Part shown: piece after piece, positions 6,254-13,182 of the stretch
Layout: each line of letters begins with the position of its first letter
How positions within the stretch are numbered: the stretch's first letter is position 1
Assembly: GCA_030619365.1 (NCBI GenBank)
Contig: JAUXBQ010000052.1
Coordinates: 1 to 13,386, forward strand
Reading direction: 5' to 3'
Length of the DNA: 13,386 nt
Source of the DNA: a candidate division FCPU426 bacterium
Lineage (GTDB): Bacteria; Oederibacteriota; JAAXVQ01; JAUVAV01
Notes under the pieces: model-generated
Told to the model about the DNA's origin: nothing
Database searches by the model: none
Seen by the model: the letters and a program-made list of their open reading frames with translations, nothing else
Position numbers and translations under genes: made by a program

Positions 6254-8725
6254 TTGAATCCCTGGCGAATTACCATTGAAAAATTTGACTTAGACCGGGA
6301 AAGCTTGTATGAGGCCCTGTTTACCCTGGGAAACGGATATTTCGGCGTCCGCGGCGCCATGCCGGAATACAGTGGCTCCAAGGCCTACTATCCCGGTACC
6401 TATATCGCCGGGGTATATAACAAGCTGGAAACGCCGATCGCCGGACGCCTGGTGGTCAACGAAGATTTCATCAATTGCCCCAATTGGCTGTTTTTGAACT
6501 ACCGTCTGGAAGGCGGGCGCTGGTTTGACCTGCAGCGCGTGAAAATCCTGGCTTCGCGGCGCGAGCTGAACCTGCGGCGGGGCCTGATGAGCACCCTGCT
6601 GCGTTGGCAGGACGACCAGGGCCGCATCACGGAAATCACGAGCAGCCGGATCGTCAGCATGTCCGACCCCCACTACGGGGCCCAGCGCTACGTGGTGCGC
6701 CCCAAGAATTACTCCGCCCAGATCACTTTCCGCAGCGGCATTGACGGCTCGGTCATCAACGACGGCGTGGAGCGCTACCGCCAGCTGAATTCCAAGCACC
6801 TGGAGCCCCTGGACCACGGCAATTTCGGCCAGGACGGCATCTTCCTGCATATGCAAACCAACCAGTCCAAGATCCAGATTACCGAGGCCTTGCGCACGCG
6901 CGTGTTTCAGGGCGCCGAGGAAATAGAACTTCCCCGGCGGACCATCATCCAGGGCCGGGAGCGGGTCTTTCAGGAATTCACCTTCCGGGCCAGGCAGGGT
7001 GAGGAATACACCATCGAGAAAATGGTCAGCATCTACACCTCGCGCGACCAGGGCGTCACGGACACCATCCAGGCCGCGCAGGAAGCCCTGAACATGTTCG
7101 AACGGTATCACGACCTGTTCGTGCCGCATGCCGCCAAGTGGCGCGCTTTGTGGAAACGCTGGGACATCGAGGTGGAGGGGGACCCCTTCATCCAACGCCT
7201 GCTCCGGTTTCACATCTTTCACCTGCTTCAGACCGCCTCTTCTTACAATGACGACAACGATGCGGGCCTGCCGGCCCGGGGCTTGCACGGCGAGGCCTAC
7301 CGCGGGCACGTTTTTTGGGATGAACTTTTCGTGTTGCCGTTCTACTCCATGCACGCCAAGGAAATAGGCCGCGCCCTGCTCATGTACCGCTACCGCCGCC
7401 TTAACCCGGCCCGGGAATACGCCCGCCAGCACGGGTACGAGGGGGCCATGTTTCCCTGGCAGAGCGGCAGCAGCGGGTACGAGGAAACCCAGACCATGCA
7501 CCTGAACCCCCTGTCCAAGGAATGGGGGGAGGATTACAGCTGCCTGCAGCGCCACGTCTCCTTTGCCATTGCCTACAACGTGCTGAACTACTACCGCATC
7601 ACCCTGGACGAAGATTTCATGGACCGGTACGGACTGGAGATTTTCCTGGAAATCGCGCGCTTCTGGGCCAGCATCTCGCACCTCAACCCCAGACGGGGGC
7701 GGTTCGAGATTCATGGGGTTATGGGGCCCGATGAATTTCACGAAAAGCTGCCCGGAGCGCCAAAGGGCGGCTTGCCCAACAATACGTACACCAACGTCAT
7801 GGCGGTATGGGTGCTGACCAAGGCCCTGGAACTGCTGAAAGCCATGGACGAGGAGGAGAGCACGGCCCTGCGGGCCAAGCTCAACCTGACCGGCGATGAA
7901 TTGGCCCATTGGGAGGACATTACCCGGAAAATGTTCGTGCCCATGGAGCCGGACGGACTGCTGCACCAGTTCGAGGGCTACCTCGACCTGAAGGAACTGG
8001 ACTGGGAAGAGTACCGCTACAAATACGACGACATCCATCGCCTGGACCGGATCTTGAAATCCGAGGGCTACTCTCCGGACGCTTACCAGGTATCCAAGCA
8101 GGCCGATGTGCTCATGCTCTTTTACCTGCTGAACGTTGGGGAGATCCAGCGGCTGTTTAAAAAACTGGGATACGAGTTCAAAGCGGAGTATCTCAAGCGA
8201 AACTACGATTATTATCTTCAGCGTACGTCCCACGGGTCGACGCTGAGTTATGTGGTTCAGAGCTATGTCGCGCACCTGATCGGGCACGACCAGGAAGCGC
8301 TGGATTGCTTCATGACCACGCTGCGTTCCGATGTCTACGATATCCAGGGCGGAACCACGGCCGAGGGCATACACGTGGGGGCCATGGGCGGCTCGCTCGA
8401 TCTGTTTTACCGAATTTTCGCCGGCCTGGAAATCCTGGAGGACCGGATCGCATTCGATCCCCGGCTGCCGGAACGGATCAGCAAGGTCAGGTTCCAGATT
8501 TTGTACAACCACCGCTGGCTGCGCGTGGAGATCACGCAAAAGCAGATCACGCTGCTGGTGGAAAAGCGGCGGGCGCGCAGTCTAAAGCCGCCCTCCGTGG
8601 TTCCGGTCATGGTCCGGGACCAAGTGTACATGCTGACCGCCGGCAAGAGCCAGGTAGTGCCCCTGGACCAGGCCGGCCAGCCTGCCGCCGGGAAGCCATC
8701 ATCGCAGACGACCCGTCCCGCGTAA
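6254..8725 (+). CDS. GH65 disaccharide phosphorylase (trehalose, kojibiose or maltose phosphorylase type)
   Basis: GH65 phosphorylases cleave an alpha-glucosyl disaccharide with phosphate, inverting to beta-glucose 1-phosphate plus a sugar. The family order is clear. The N-terminal beta-sandwich starts with FTLGNGYFGVRG. The (alpha/alpha)6 barrel includes HVFWDELFVLPFY, MFPWQSGS and GPDEFHE with the catalytic acid E494. KQADVLM follows at 615-621, then HGSTLS at 660-665 and GGTTAEGIHVGAMGG at 699-713, the phosphate-site region. The 823-residue length is typical. The TTG start has an excellent AAGGAGGGG (6238-6246) at a 7-nt spacing. It has its own promoter and is followed 33 nt later by the GNAT gene. 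Proximity to treZ favours trehalose as substrate, but sequence alone does not separate trehalose, kojibiose, nigerose and maltose phosphorylases. No beta-phosphoglucomutase is visible here. Confidence 0.9.
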   Translation: MNPWRITIEKFDLDRESLYEALFTLGNGYFGVRGAMPEYSGSKAYYPGTYIAGVYNKLETPIAGRLVVNEDFINCPNWLFLNYRLEGGRWFDLQRVKILASRRELNLRRGLMSTLLRWQDDQGRITEITSSRIVSMSDPHYGAQRYVVRPKNYSAQITFRSGIDGSVINDGVERYRQLNSKHLEPLDHGNFGQDGIFLHMQTNQSKIQITEALRTRVFQGAEEIELPRRTIIQGRERVFQEFTFRARQGEEYTIEKMVSIYTSRDQGVTDTIQAAQEALNMFERYHDLFVPHAAKWRALWKRWDIEVEGDPFIQRLLRFHIFHLLQTASSYNDDNDAGLPARGLHGEAYRGHVFWDELFVLPFYSMHAKEIGRALLMYRYRRLNPAREYARQHGYEGAMFPWQSGSSGYEETQTMHLNPLSKEWGEDYSCLQRHVSFAIAYNVLNYYRITLDEDFMDRYGLEIFLEIARFWASISHLNPRRGRFEIHGVMGPDEFHEKLPGAPKGGLPNNTYTNVMAVWVLTKALELLKAMDEEESTALRAKLNLTGDELAHWEDITRKMFVPMEPDGLLHQFEGYLDLKELDWEEYRYKYDDIHRLDRILKSEGYSPDAYQVSKQADVLMLFYLLNVGEIQRLFKKLGYEFKAEYLKRNYDYYLQRTSHGSTLSYVVQSYVAHLIGHDQEALDCFMTTLRSDVYDIQGGTTAEGIHVGAMGGSLDLFYRIFAGLEILEDRIAFDPRLPERISKVRFQILYNHRWLRVEITQKQITLLVEKRRARSLKPPSVVPVMVRDQVYMLTAGKSQVVPLDQAGQPAAGKPSSQTTRPA

Positions 8726-8758
8726 AACCGGGCGTATTGACACCGCAAGGAGGAATAC

Positions 8759-9256
8759 GTGACCACAGACAACGCCAAAGTGGTCGTGGAACCGCTGGAC
8801 AAGCCGTCCCTGACCGAATTTACAGGCCTCTTGAAACGCCTGTTCGAAGAACAGAACATCGAGCCGGAATTCCACCGTTACGACCAGGACGTGACCTCGC
8901 CCCTCTCGGTCTACCTGCCGCCCCGGGGCGGCGTGTGGTTCCTTAGGCCCGAAGCCGGGAAGCCGGCCAGTGGCCTGGCCGCGGTGCGGGAACTGGCCAA
9001 CCGCACCTGTGAGCTCAAGCGGTTTTACGTAATTCCCGAGGAACGCGGCCGGGGCTACGGCCAGATTCTGCTCAACCAGGCCATGAATTTCGCCCGCCAA
9101 TCCGATTACCTGGAGATCCTGCTCTCGATCCGGCCGGACCAGAAAAGCGCGCTAAGGTTGTGCGAACGCAACGGCCTCCGGCCCTGCGCCCGCTACCACC
9201 CCGACCGCCGCGCCGGCATCTTTTACTCCTACATGTTTTCCCGCGAAGTGAAATAA
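8759..9256 (+). CDS. GNAT family N-acetyltransferase
   Basis: A 165-residue single-domain GCN5-related acetyltransferase, predicted to move an acetyl group from acetyl-CoA to an unknown amine. The acetyl-CoA pyrophosphate-binding motif A is clear: LKRFYVIPEERGRGYG, with R96-G97-R98-G99-Y100-G101. It is followed by a helix (ILLNQAMNFARQ) and then LLSIRPDQKSALRLCERNG, the usual beta5/motif B region. The C terminus ends in FYSYMF, a typical last strand. The GTG start has AAGGAGG (8747-8753) at about a 5-nt spacing. It lies 33 nt after the GH65 gene and is probably co-transcribed. Its link to disaccharide phosphorolysis is not evident. The family is confident; the substrate is unknown. Confidence 0.88.
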   Translation: MTTDNAKVVVEPLDKPSLTEFTGLLKRLFEEQNIEPEFHRYDQDVTSPLSVYLPPRGGVWFLRPEAGKPASGLAAVRELANRTCELKRFYVIPEERGRGYGQILLNQAMNFARQSDYLEILLSIRPDQKSALRLCERNGLRPCARYHPDRRAGIFYSYMFSREVK

Positions 9257-9490
9257 AAAAAGGAAGATCACGAAGAGCACGAATTTAAAAAAGAGGATCA
9301 CGAAGAGCACGAAGAAATAAAGAAGAGCACTAAGATAAGATTAAAAGGGCGGGGGTTAAAAGCAAAGATACAAACTTTGATTTTAACTTTACCCAATTAT
9401 TTTTTCTTTTCTTCGTGTCCTTGGTTATTTTTTCGTGCTCTTCGTGATCTTCTTTTGATTTTGTGTCCTTTGTGATCATCTTTTTATTAA
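9257..9490. repeat. ~230-bp imperfect inverted repeat built on a CACGAAG-like word
   Basis: GATCACGAAGAGCACGAA occurs at 9266-9283 and again at 9296-9313. Its exact reverse complement lies at 9432-9449, and with the first copy the match covers 21 bases (9263-9283 against 9432-9452). Related words (CTTCGTGTCC, TTGTGTCCTTTGTGATC) continue to 9480. At the centre GTTAAAA/TTTTAAC and CAAAG/CTTTG (9355-9387) form a nested hairpin with one mismatch. There is no gene here. The element could fold as one long hairpin after the GNAT gene. CACGAAG-type repeats occur in spacers of many uncultured bacteria, from memory. Confidence 0.75.
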
Positions 9491-9536
9491 AGCCAGGGGC
9501 GCAGGATCGGAAATATTAACAAAATAGTATTTTAGG

Positions 9537-9565
9537 TTTACTCAATTACAAAAATGTGGTATAAA
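9537..9565 (+). promoter_or_regulatory. Sigma-70-type promoter for the sigma-54 activator, with a dyad in the spacer
   Basis: TTTACT (9537-9542) and TATAAA (9560-9565) are separated by exactly 17 nt. The spacer contains the dyad ACAAAAATGT (9548-9557). AGGTTTA upstream and TAAACCT downstream form a wider inverted pair around it. Very similar sequence lies in the glnA promoter at 11288-11310, so both genes may share an operator. Confidence 0.55.
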
Positions 9566-9584
9566 CCTCCGAGTGGGCCGAAAC

Positions 9585-9672
9585 CGCCCCAACCGGAGTG
9601 GAAATCGAACGGGACTTCCGTTGGTCGCCCCAACCGGAAAGATTATGGAATATGGGATTCCCGTTGGTCGCC
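9585..9672. repeat. Tandem ~42-bp hairpin repeat in the activator leader
   Basis: Two adjoining units start with CGCCCCAACCGGA at 9585 and 9626 and end with TTCCGTTGGTCG or TTCCCGTTGGTCG. A third start (CGCCTCG) follows at 9669. Within a unit CCAACCGGAA and TTCCCGTTGG are nearly complementary, so each can form a hairpin in the 5' leader. Related single units lie at 11332-11358 and 13111-13154. No unique spacers separate the units, so this is not a CRISPR array. Confidence 0.65.
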
Positions 9673-9712
9673 TCGCGCAAGGCAAATCCACCCGGAAACC
9701 AGAGGATTACAG

Positions 9713-11254
9713 ATGACCAAAATTCAGCCAGCCGACCAGATTGAGATTTTACAACGCACGTCGCAGATCATCGCGGAAACCGGCGATATCCGCGAAATGC
9801 TGGGAGACATTCTCAAGCTGCTGTATGAAAAATTGAAACTGAACCGGAGCACCATCACGGTCCTGGACGAGAAAACCGGAATGATTTCGATTTCCCAGGC
9901 CCACGGGCTCAGCAAAAAGGCCAAGGAGCAGGGCCAGTACCGGGTGGGCGAGGGAATCACCGGGCGCGTGGTGCAGACCGGGCGGGCCGTGGTGATCCCG
10001 GATATCCGCAAGGATTCCCGGTTTCTGGACAAGACCGGCGCCCGCGCCGGGTTGGGAGACCGCAAAGTCGCGTTCATCTGCGTCCCCATTAAAGTGGAGG
10101 GCAAGAGCATCGGGGCCCTGAGCGCGGACAAGGAAAACGTCAACCAGCGCGAGCTGAAGGAGGAACTGGACATCCTGAACATCATGGTGCCCATGATCGC
10201 CCAGGCCATCAAGCTAAACCGGCGCGTGGAGCGGGACCGCCGGAATCTGCAGGCGGAAAATATTCGGCTCAAGGCAGACCTCAAGGAAAAATTCGAGGTA
10301 GAGAACATGGTGGGGCGCTCCAATGCCATGCACGAGGTCTACGCCATGATCGAACAGGTGGCCGAGAGCACGGCCACGGTCATGATCCGGGGCGAGAGCG
10401 GCACGGGCAAGGAGCTGGTGGCCCACGCCATCCATTATAACAGTTCGCGCGCGCAGAAGCCCTTCGTCAAGGTCAACTGCAACGCGTTCCCGGAGAGTTT
10501 GCTGGAGAGCGAGTTGTTCGGCCACGAGAAGGGCGCTTTCACCGGCGCGGTGGAAAGGAAGGTCGGCCGTTTCGAGTGGGCGCAGGGCGGCACGCTCTTC
10601 CTGGACGAGATCGGGGATTTCCCCATGAGCCTGCAAATCAAGCTGCTGCGGGTTCTGCAGGCCAGGGAATTCGAACGGCTGGGCGGGCGGGAAACCATTA
10701 AGGCCAACGTTCGGATCATTGTGGCGACCAACAAGAACATCGAGGACGCGATCGCCCAAAAGCTGTTCCGGGAGGATCTGTATTACCGTATCAACGTGTT
10801 TCCCATTTACTTGCCCCTGCTGCGGGAGCGCAAGGATGATATCATGCAGTTGGCCGATCATTTCCTGGAAAAGTTCAGCCAGGAGAACGGCAAGGCGATC
10901 AGCCGGATCTCCACGCCGGCCATTGAAATGCTGACCAGTTATCACTGGCCAGGCAATGTCCGGGAACTGGAAAATTGCCTGGAACGTGCGGTGCTCCTGT
11001 GCAACGAGGGCGTGATCCGCTCCGAGCACCTGCCCCCGTCCCTGCAAATGGTGGATTTTGACCAGCGCCCGCAATCCGGCACGTTCCAGGATATCATCTA
11101 CGCCAAGGAAAAAGAGCTCCTGGTCGATGCCCTGAAAAAAAGCCGCGGACACCAGAAAAACGCCGCGCTTTTCCTGGGGCTCTCCGAGCGCATTTTCAAC
11201 TACAAGACCCTGAAGTACCGCATTGCCCCGCGGGCCTATAAAATCGCACAATAA
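9713..11254 (+). CDS. NifA-like sigma-54-dependent activator (GAF, AAA+, Fis-type HTH)
   Basis: An enhancer-binding protein of 513 residues that would remodel sigma-54 RNA polymerase using ATP. A GAF sensor domain spans about residues 20-165 (VGEGITGRVVQTGRAVVIPD). The AAA+ domain starts near VGRSNAMHEV. It has Walker A GESGTGKE (227-234), the sigma-54-contacting loop GAFTGA (274-279), Walker B GGTLFLDEIGD, the arginine-finger region FREDLYYRINVF and sensor II WPGNVRELEN. The C terminus holds a Fis-type helix-turn-helix (NAALFLGLSERIFNYKTLKY). No receiver domain is present, so control is by ligand or partner binding to GAF rather than phosphorylation. An in-frame ATG at 9554 exists, but it sits between -35 and -10 of the predicted promoter. 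ATG 9713 has AGAGG at a 7-nt spacing. The next gene is glnA with a sigma-54 promoter, the obvious target. Confidence 0.93.
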   Translation: MTKIQPADQIEILQRTSQIIAETGDIREMLGDILKLLYEKLKLNRSTITVLDEKTGMISISQAHGLSKKAKEQGQYRVGEGITGRVVQTGRAVVIPDIRKDSRFLDKTGARAGLGDRKVAFICVPIKVEGKSIGALSADKENVNQRELKEELDILNIMVPMIAQAIKLNRRVERDRRNLQAENIRLKADLKEKFEVENMVGRSNAMHEVYAMIEQVAESTATVMIRGESGTGKELVAHAIHYNSSRAQKPFVKVNCNAFPESLLESELFGHEKGAFTGAVERKVGRFEWAQGGTLFLDEIGDFPMSLQIKLLRVLQAREFERLGGRETIKANVRIIVATNKNIEDAIAQKLFREDLYYRINVFPIYLPLLRERKDDIMQLADHFLEKFSQENGKAISRISTPAIEMLTSYHWPGNVRELENCLERAVLLCNEGVIRSEHLPPSLQMVDFDQRPQSGTFQDIIYAKEKELLVDALKKSRGHQKNAALFLGLSERIFNYKTLKYRIAPRAYKIAQ

Positions 11255-11281
11255 TTACATAATTGTAAAAACAATGTTTTT
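11255..11281. promoter_or_regulatory. Dyad-symmetric candidate activator/operator sites upstream of glnA
   Basis: TTACA-TAAT-TGTAA (11255-11268) begins directly after the activator stop codon and is followed by AAAAAC-AAT-GTTTTT (11267-11281). The first resembles the TACAAAAATGTA-like dyad in both nearby promoters (ACA-N4-TGT). It lies about 130 bp upstream of the sigma-54 element, a usual enhancer distance. Which protein binds is inference. Confidence 0.4.
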
Positions 11282-11307
11282 GAGCATACAAAAATGTAGT
11301 TTATAAA
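11279..11307 (+). promoter_or_regulatory. Second, sigma-70-type glnA promoter, sister of the activator promoter
   Basis: TTTGAG (11279-11284) and TATAAA (11302-11307) are 17 nt apart; TTGAGC with 16 nt is an alternative reading. The spacer holds ACAAAAATGT (11288-11297), and the run TACAAAAATGTAGTTTATAA nearly repeats the activator promoter. It would give basal glnA transcription with a leader of about 200 nt. Confidence 0.45.
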
Positions 11308-11320
11308 CCTATCCCCACCC

Positions 11321-11358
11321 GTGGGCCAATTGCCCCTGCCGGGAAAAGACTTGGAATG
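11321..11358 (+). repeat. Degenerate copy of the activator leader repeat ahead of glnA
   Basis: GTGGGCCAATTGCCCC, then CCGGGAAAAGACTTGGAAT, follows the -10 element. The activator leader has GTGGGCCGAAACCGCCCC, then CCGGAAAGATTATGGAAT, at an equivalent place. With the shared promoter this makes a region of roughly 75 bp that looks duplicated. Confidence 0.5.
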
Positions 11359-11394
11359 AAGCTTTTTATGCTAAACGCTCTCTGAAGTTTCTTT

Positions 11395-11410
11395 TGGCAT
11401 AGAAGTTGCA
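11395..11410 (+). promoter_or_regulatory. glnA: Sigma-54 (-24/-12) promoter of glnA
   Basis: TGGCAT-AGAAG-TTGCA matches the sigma-54 consensus TGGCAC-N5-TTGCW with one mismatch. The key GG and GC dinucleotides are the required 10 nt apart. Transcription would start near 11421, about 95 nt before the glnA ATG. A sigma-54 activator gene lies immediately upstream. Confidence 0.8.
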
Positions 11411-11515
11411 CTATTTATAAGCGGGTACGTTTATTCACCCTGTACTTCCGGGGCGAAGTAAGGGAAAATGCTCGCCAAGCATGCAGCCGGAGAACAAATC
11501 TATTGGGGGTCCGCG

Positions 11516-12940
11516 ATGAGTGAGTTAAAAACACCAAAAGACGTATTAAGCCTGATCGAGAGGGAAAAGGTCAAATTCGTGGACCTGCGGTTCATGGATT
11601 TTCCCGGGCTGTGGCAGCACTGCACGTATCCGATCAGCGAGATCGACGAAGAAGCTTTTGAAAAGGGGCTGGGTTTTGACGGCTCCAGCATCCGGGGCTG
11701 GCAGGTGATCAACGAGTCGGACATGCTGCTCAAGCCCGTGCCACCTACGGCTTTCATCGACCCGTTCATGGCGGCCAAGACGCTGGTCATCATCTGCAAC
11801 ATCTGCGACCCGATCACGGGCGAGGATTACACCCGCGACCCGCGGCATGTGGCCCAAAAAGTGGTCAACTACGTGAAGACCCTGGGCATCGCGGACACCA
11901 TCTTTTTCGGTCCCGAGGCCGAGTTCTTCATCTTTGACGACATCCGCTTCGACCAAAACGCGCACGAGGGGTATTACCATATCGACTCCATCGAGGGCCG
12001 CTGGAACACGGGCCGCTGCGAGAATCCCAACCTGGGGTACAAGCCCCGGCACAAGGAAGGGTATTTCCCGGTGCCGCCCACGGACAGCCAGCAGAACCTG
12101 CGCAGCGAGATGGTGTTGAACATGGAAAAAATCGGGATCCAAGTGGAGGCCCATCACCATGAAGTGGCCACCGGCGGGCAAGCGGAGATCGACATGCGTT
12201 TTTCGCCCCTGGTGGAAATGGCGGACAAACTGCTGAAGTACAAGTACATCGTGAAAAACACCGCCCTGCAAGCCGGGAAGACCGTGACCTTTATGCCCAA
12301 GCCCATGTACGGCGATAACGGCAGCGGCATGCACGTGCACATGTCCATGTGGAAGGACGGCAAGAACCTGTTCGCCGGCGACGGGTACGGCGGCATGTCG
12401 GAGATGGCCATGTACGCCATCGGCGGCATCCTGAAGCACGCGCCGGCCATCCTGGCGTTTTCCAATCCCACCACCAACAGCTACAAGCGCCTGGTGCCGG
12501 GATACGAAGCGCCGGTGAACCTGGCCTACTCGCGCCGCAACCGCAGCGCCGCGATCCGCATCCCCATGTACTCCACCTCGCCCAAGGCCAAGCGCTTCGA
12601 GTTTCGTTGCCCGGACCCGAGCTGCAATCCCTACCTGGCGTTCGCGGCCATGACCATGGCGGCCGTGGACGGGATACAGAACAAGATCAAGCCCGGTGAG
12701 CCGCTGGACAAGAACATCTACGACCTGCCGCCCGAGGAGGCGGCCAAGGTGCCCAAGACGCCCGTCTCCCTGCGCGACGCGCTGGGCGCCCTGAGCAAGG
12801 ACCAGGCCTTCCTGCTCAAAGGCGACGTGTTCACACAGGACGTGGTGGACACCTGGGTGGATTATAAGCTGACGAACGAGGTCGAGGCGCTGGACCTGCG
12901 TCCCCACCCCTGGGAGTTTGCGCTTTACTACGACATTTAA
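11516..12940 (+). CDS. glnA: Type I glutamine synthetase
   Basis: Catalyses ATP-dependent amidation of glutamate with ammonia to glutamine, the main ammonia-assimilation step, as a cytoplasmic dodecamer. Signatures appear in order: VKFVDLRFMDFPG, the FDGSSIRGW loop (from F54), the metal-site glutamates E134 and E136 in FGPEAEFFIF, GSGMHVHMSMWKDG, and NPTTNSYKRLVPGYEAPV with the active-site NRSAAIRIP. Y402 in DKNIYDLPPEEA sits where GSI-beta enzymes are adenylylated, so GlnE-type control is possible, though glnE is not in view. The 474-residue length is typical. An in-frame ATG at 11468 would add 16 non-conserved residues; ATG 11516, behind a GGGGG run, fits the family N terminus. Two promoter types precede it and a strong terminator follows. 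Confidence 0.97.
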   Translation: MSELKTPKDVLSLIEREKVKFVDLRFMDFPGLWQHCTYPISEIDEEAFEKGLGFDGSSIRGWQVINESDMLLKPVPPTAFIDPFMAAKTLVIICNICDPITGEDYTRDPRHVAQKVVNYVKTLGIADTIFFGPEAEFFIFDDIRFDQNAHEGYYHIDSIEGRWNTGRCENPNLGYKPRHKEGYFPVPPTDSQQNLRSEMVLNMEKIGIQVEAHHHEVATGGQAEIDMRFSPLVEMADKLLKYKYIVKNTALQAGKTVTFMPKPMYGDNGSGMHVHMSMWKDGKNLFAGDGYGGMSEMAMYAIGGILKHAPAILAFSNPTTNSYKRLVPGYEAPVNLAYSRRNRSAAIRIPMYSTSPKAKRFEFRCPDPSCNPYLAFAAMTMAAVDGIQNKIKPGEPLDKNIYDLPPEEAAKVPKTPVSLRDALGALSKDQAFLLKGDVFTQDVVDTWVDYKLTNEVEALDLRPHPWEFALYYDI

Positions 12941-12957
12941 TTCAGGCCCGAGCAAGC

Positions 12958-13001
12958 ATAGGCCCTATAGGTCTTATAAGACCTGTAGGGCCTATTTTTT
13001 T
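12958..13001 (+). terminator. Rho-independent terminator of glnA
   Basis: ATAGGCCCTA (12958-12967) pairs with TAGGGCCTAT (12986-12995). Between them lies AGGTCTTATAAGACCT, itself a perfect palindrome, with one T-G wobble joining the two. A run of seven T (12995-13001) follows at once. It begins 17 nt after the glnA stop. Confidence 0.9.
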
Positions 13002-13030
13002 AAAAGCTTTTAGGACCGTTAAAAATGGCC

Positions 13031-13056
13031 ACAGATACACACGGATACACACAGAA
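13031..13056. repeat. CACAGATACACACGG-type periodic repeat
   Basis: GATACACAC occurs at 13034-13042 and 13044-13052 in a 10-nt period flanked by ACAG. I recall similar words (CCACAGATACACACGGAT) as dispersed spacer repeats in many bacterial genomes. No coding evidence. Confidence 0.5.
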
Positions 13057-13110
13057 AGGGTTAGCAGGTTACTGTAAAAGCTCTGTTCACGGTCCTGGGA
13101 CGCGTGGATT

Positions 13111-13154
13111 CGCCCCGGACCGGAAAAATTATCGAAACAGGACTTCCTGTGCGA
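13111..13154. repeat. Third location of the hairpin repeat found in the activator leader
   Basis: CGCCCCGGACCGGAAAAATT, then ATCGAAACAGGACTTCCTGT, aligns with the units at 9585 and 9626 over their length, roughly three quarters identical by eye. It lies downstream of the glnA terminator, so it is not confined to leaders. Confidence 0.55.
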
Positions 13155-13182
13155 AAAAGTGGGAAAAGTAGTCTTTTTCGCA
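13150..13182. repeat. 10-bp stem hairpin
   Basis: TGCGAAAAAG (13150-13159) and CTTTTTCGCA (13173-13182) are perfect complements around a 13-nt loop. It adjoins the preceding repeat and may be part of it. It is not followed by a T-run on the plus strand. Confidence 0.5.

Noticed and set aside
6290..8539. Very long minus-strand open frame (749 codons) opposite the GH65 gene
   Set aside because: Same cause: an antisense shadow of a GC-biased gene. No recognisable domain and no ribosome site or promoter supports it.
9585..9672. CRISPR array
   Set aside because: The two units abut directly with no unique spacer, and no cas gene is present.
9554..9712. N-terminal extension of the sigma-54 activator from ATG 9554
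   Set aside because: That ATG lies between the -35 and -10 of the predicted promoter. The 53 extra residues come from the tandem DNA repeat and look nothing like a GAF protein N terminus. ATG 9713 has a ribosome site.
11308..11467. Glutamine riboswitch (glnA RNA) upstream of glnA
   Set aside because: I could not recognise its conserved junction. The leader similarity is better explained by the repeat shared with the activator leader.
11468..11515. N-terminal extension of glutamine synthetase from ATG 11468
   Set aside because: The 16 extra residues are not part of the family, and the start at 11516 gives the usual N terminus and length.
11546..12955. Minus-strand open frame (469 codons) opposite glnA
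   Set aside because: Antisense shadow of glnA. Val/Gly/His-rich with no domain, and it starts within a few bases of the glnA terminator.
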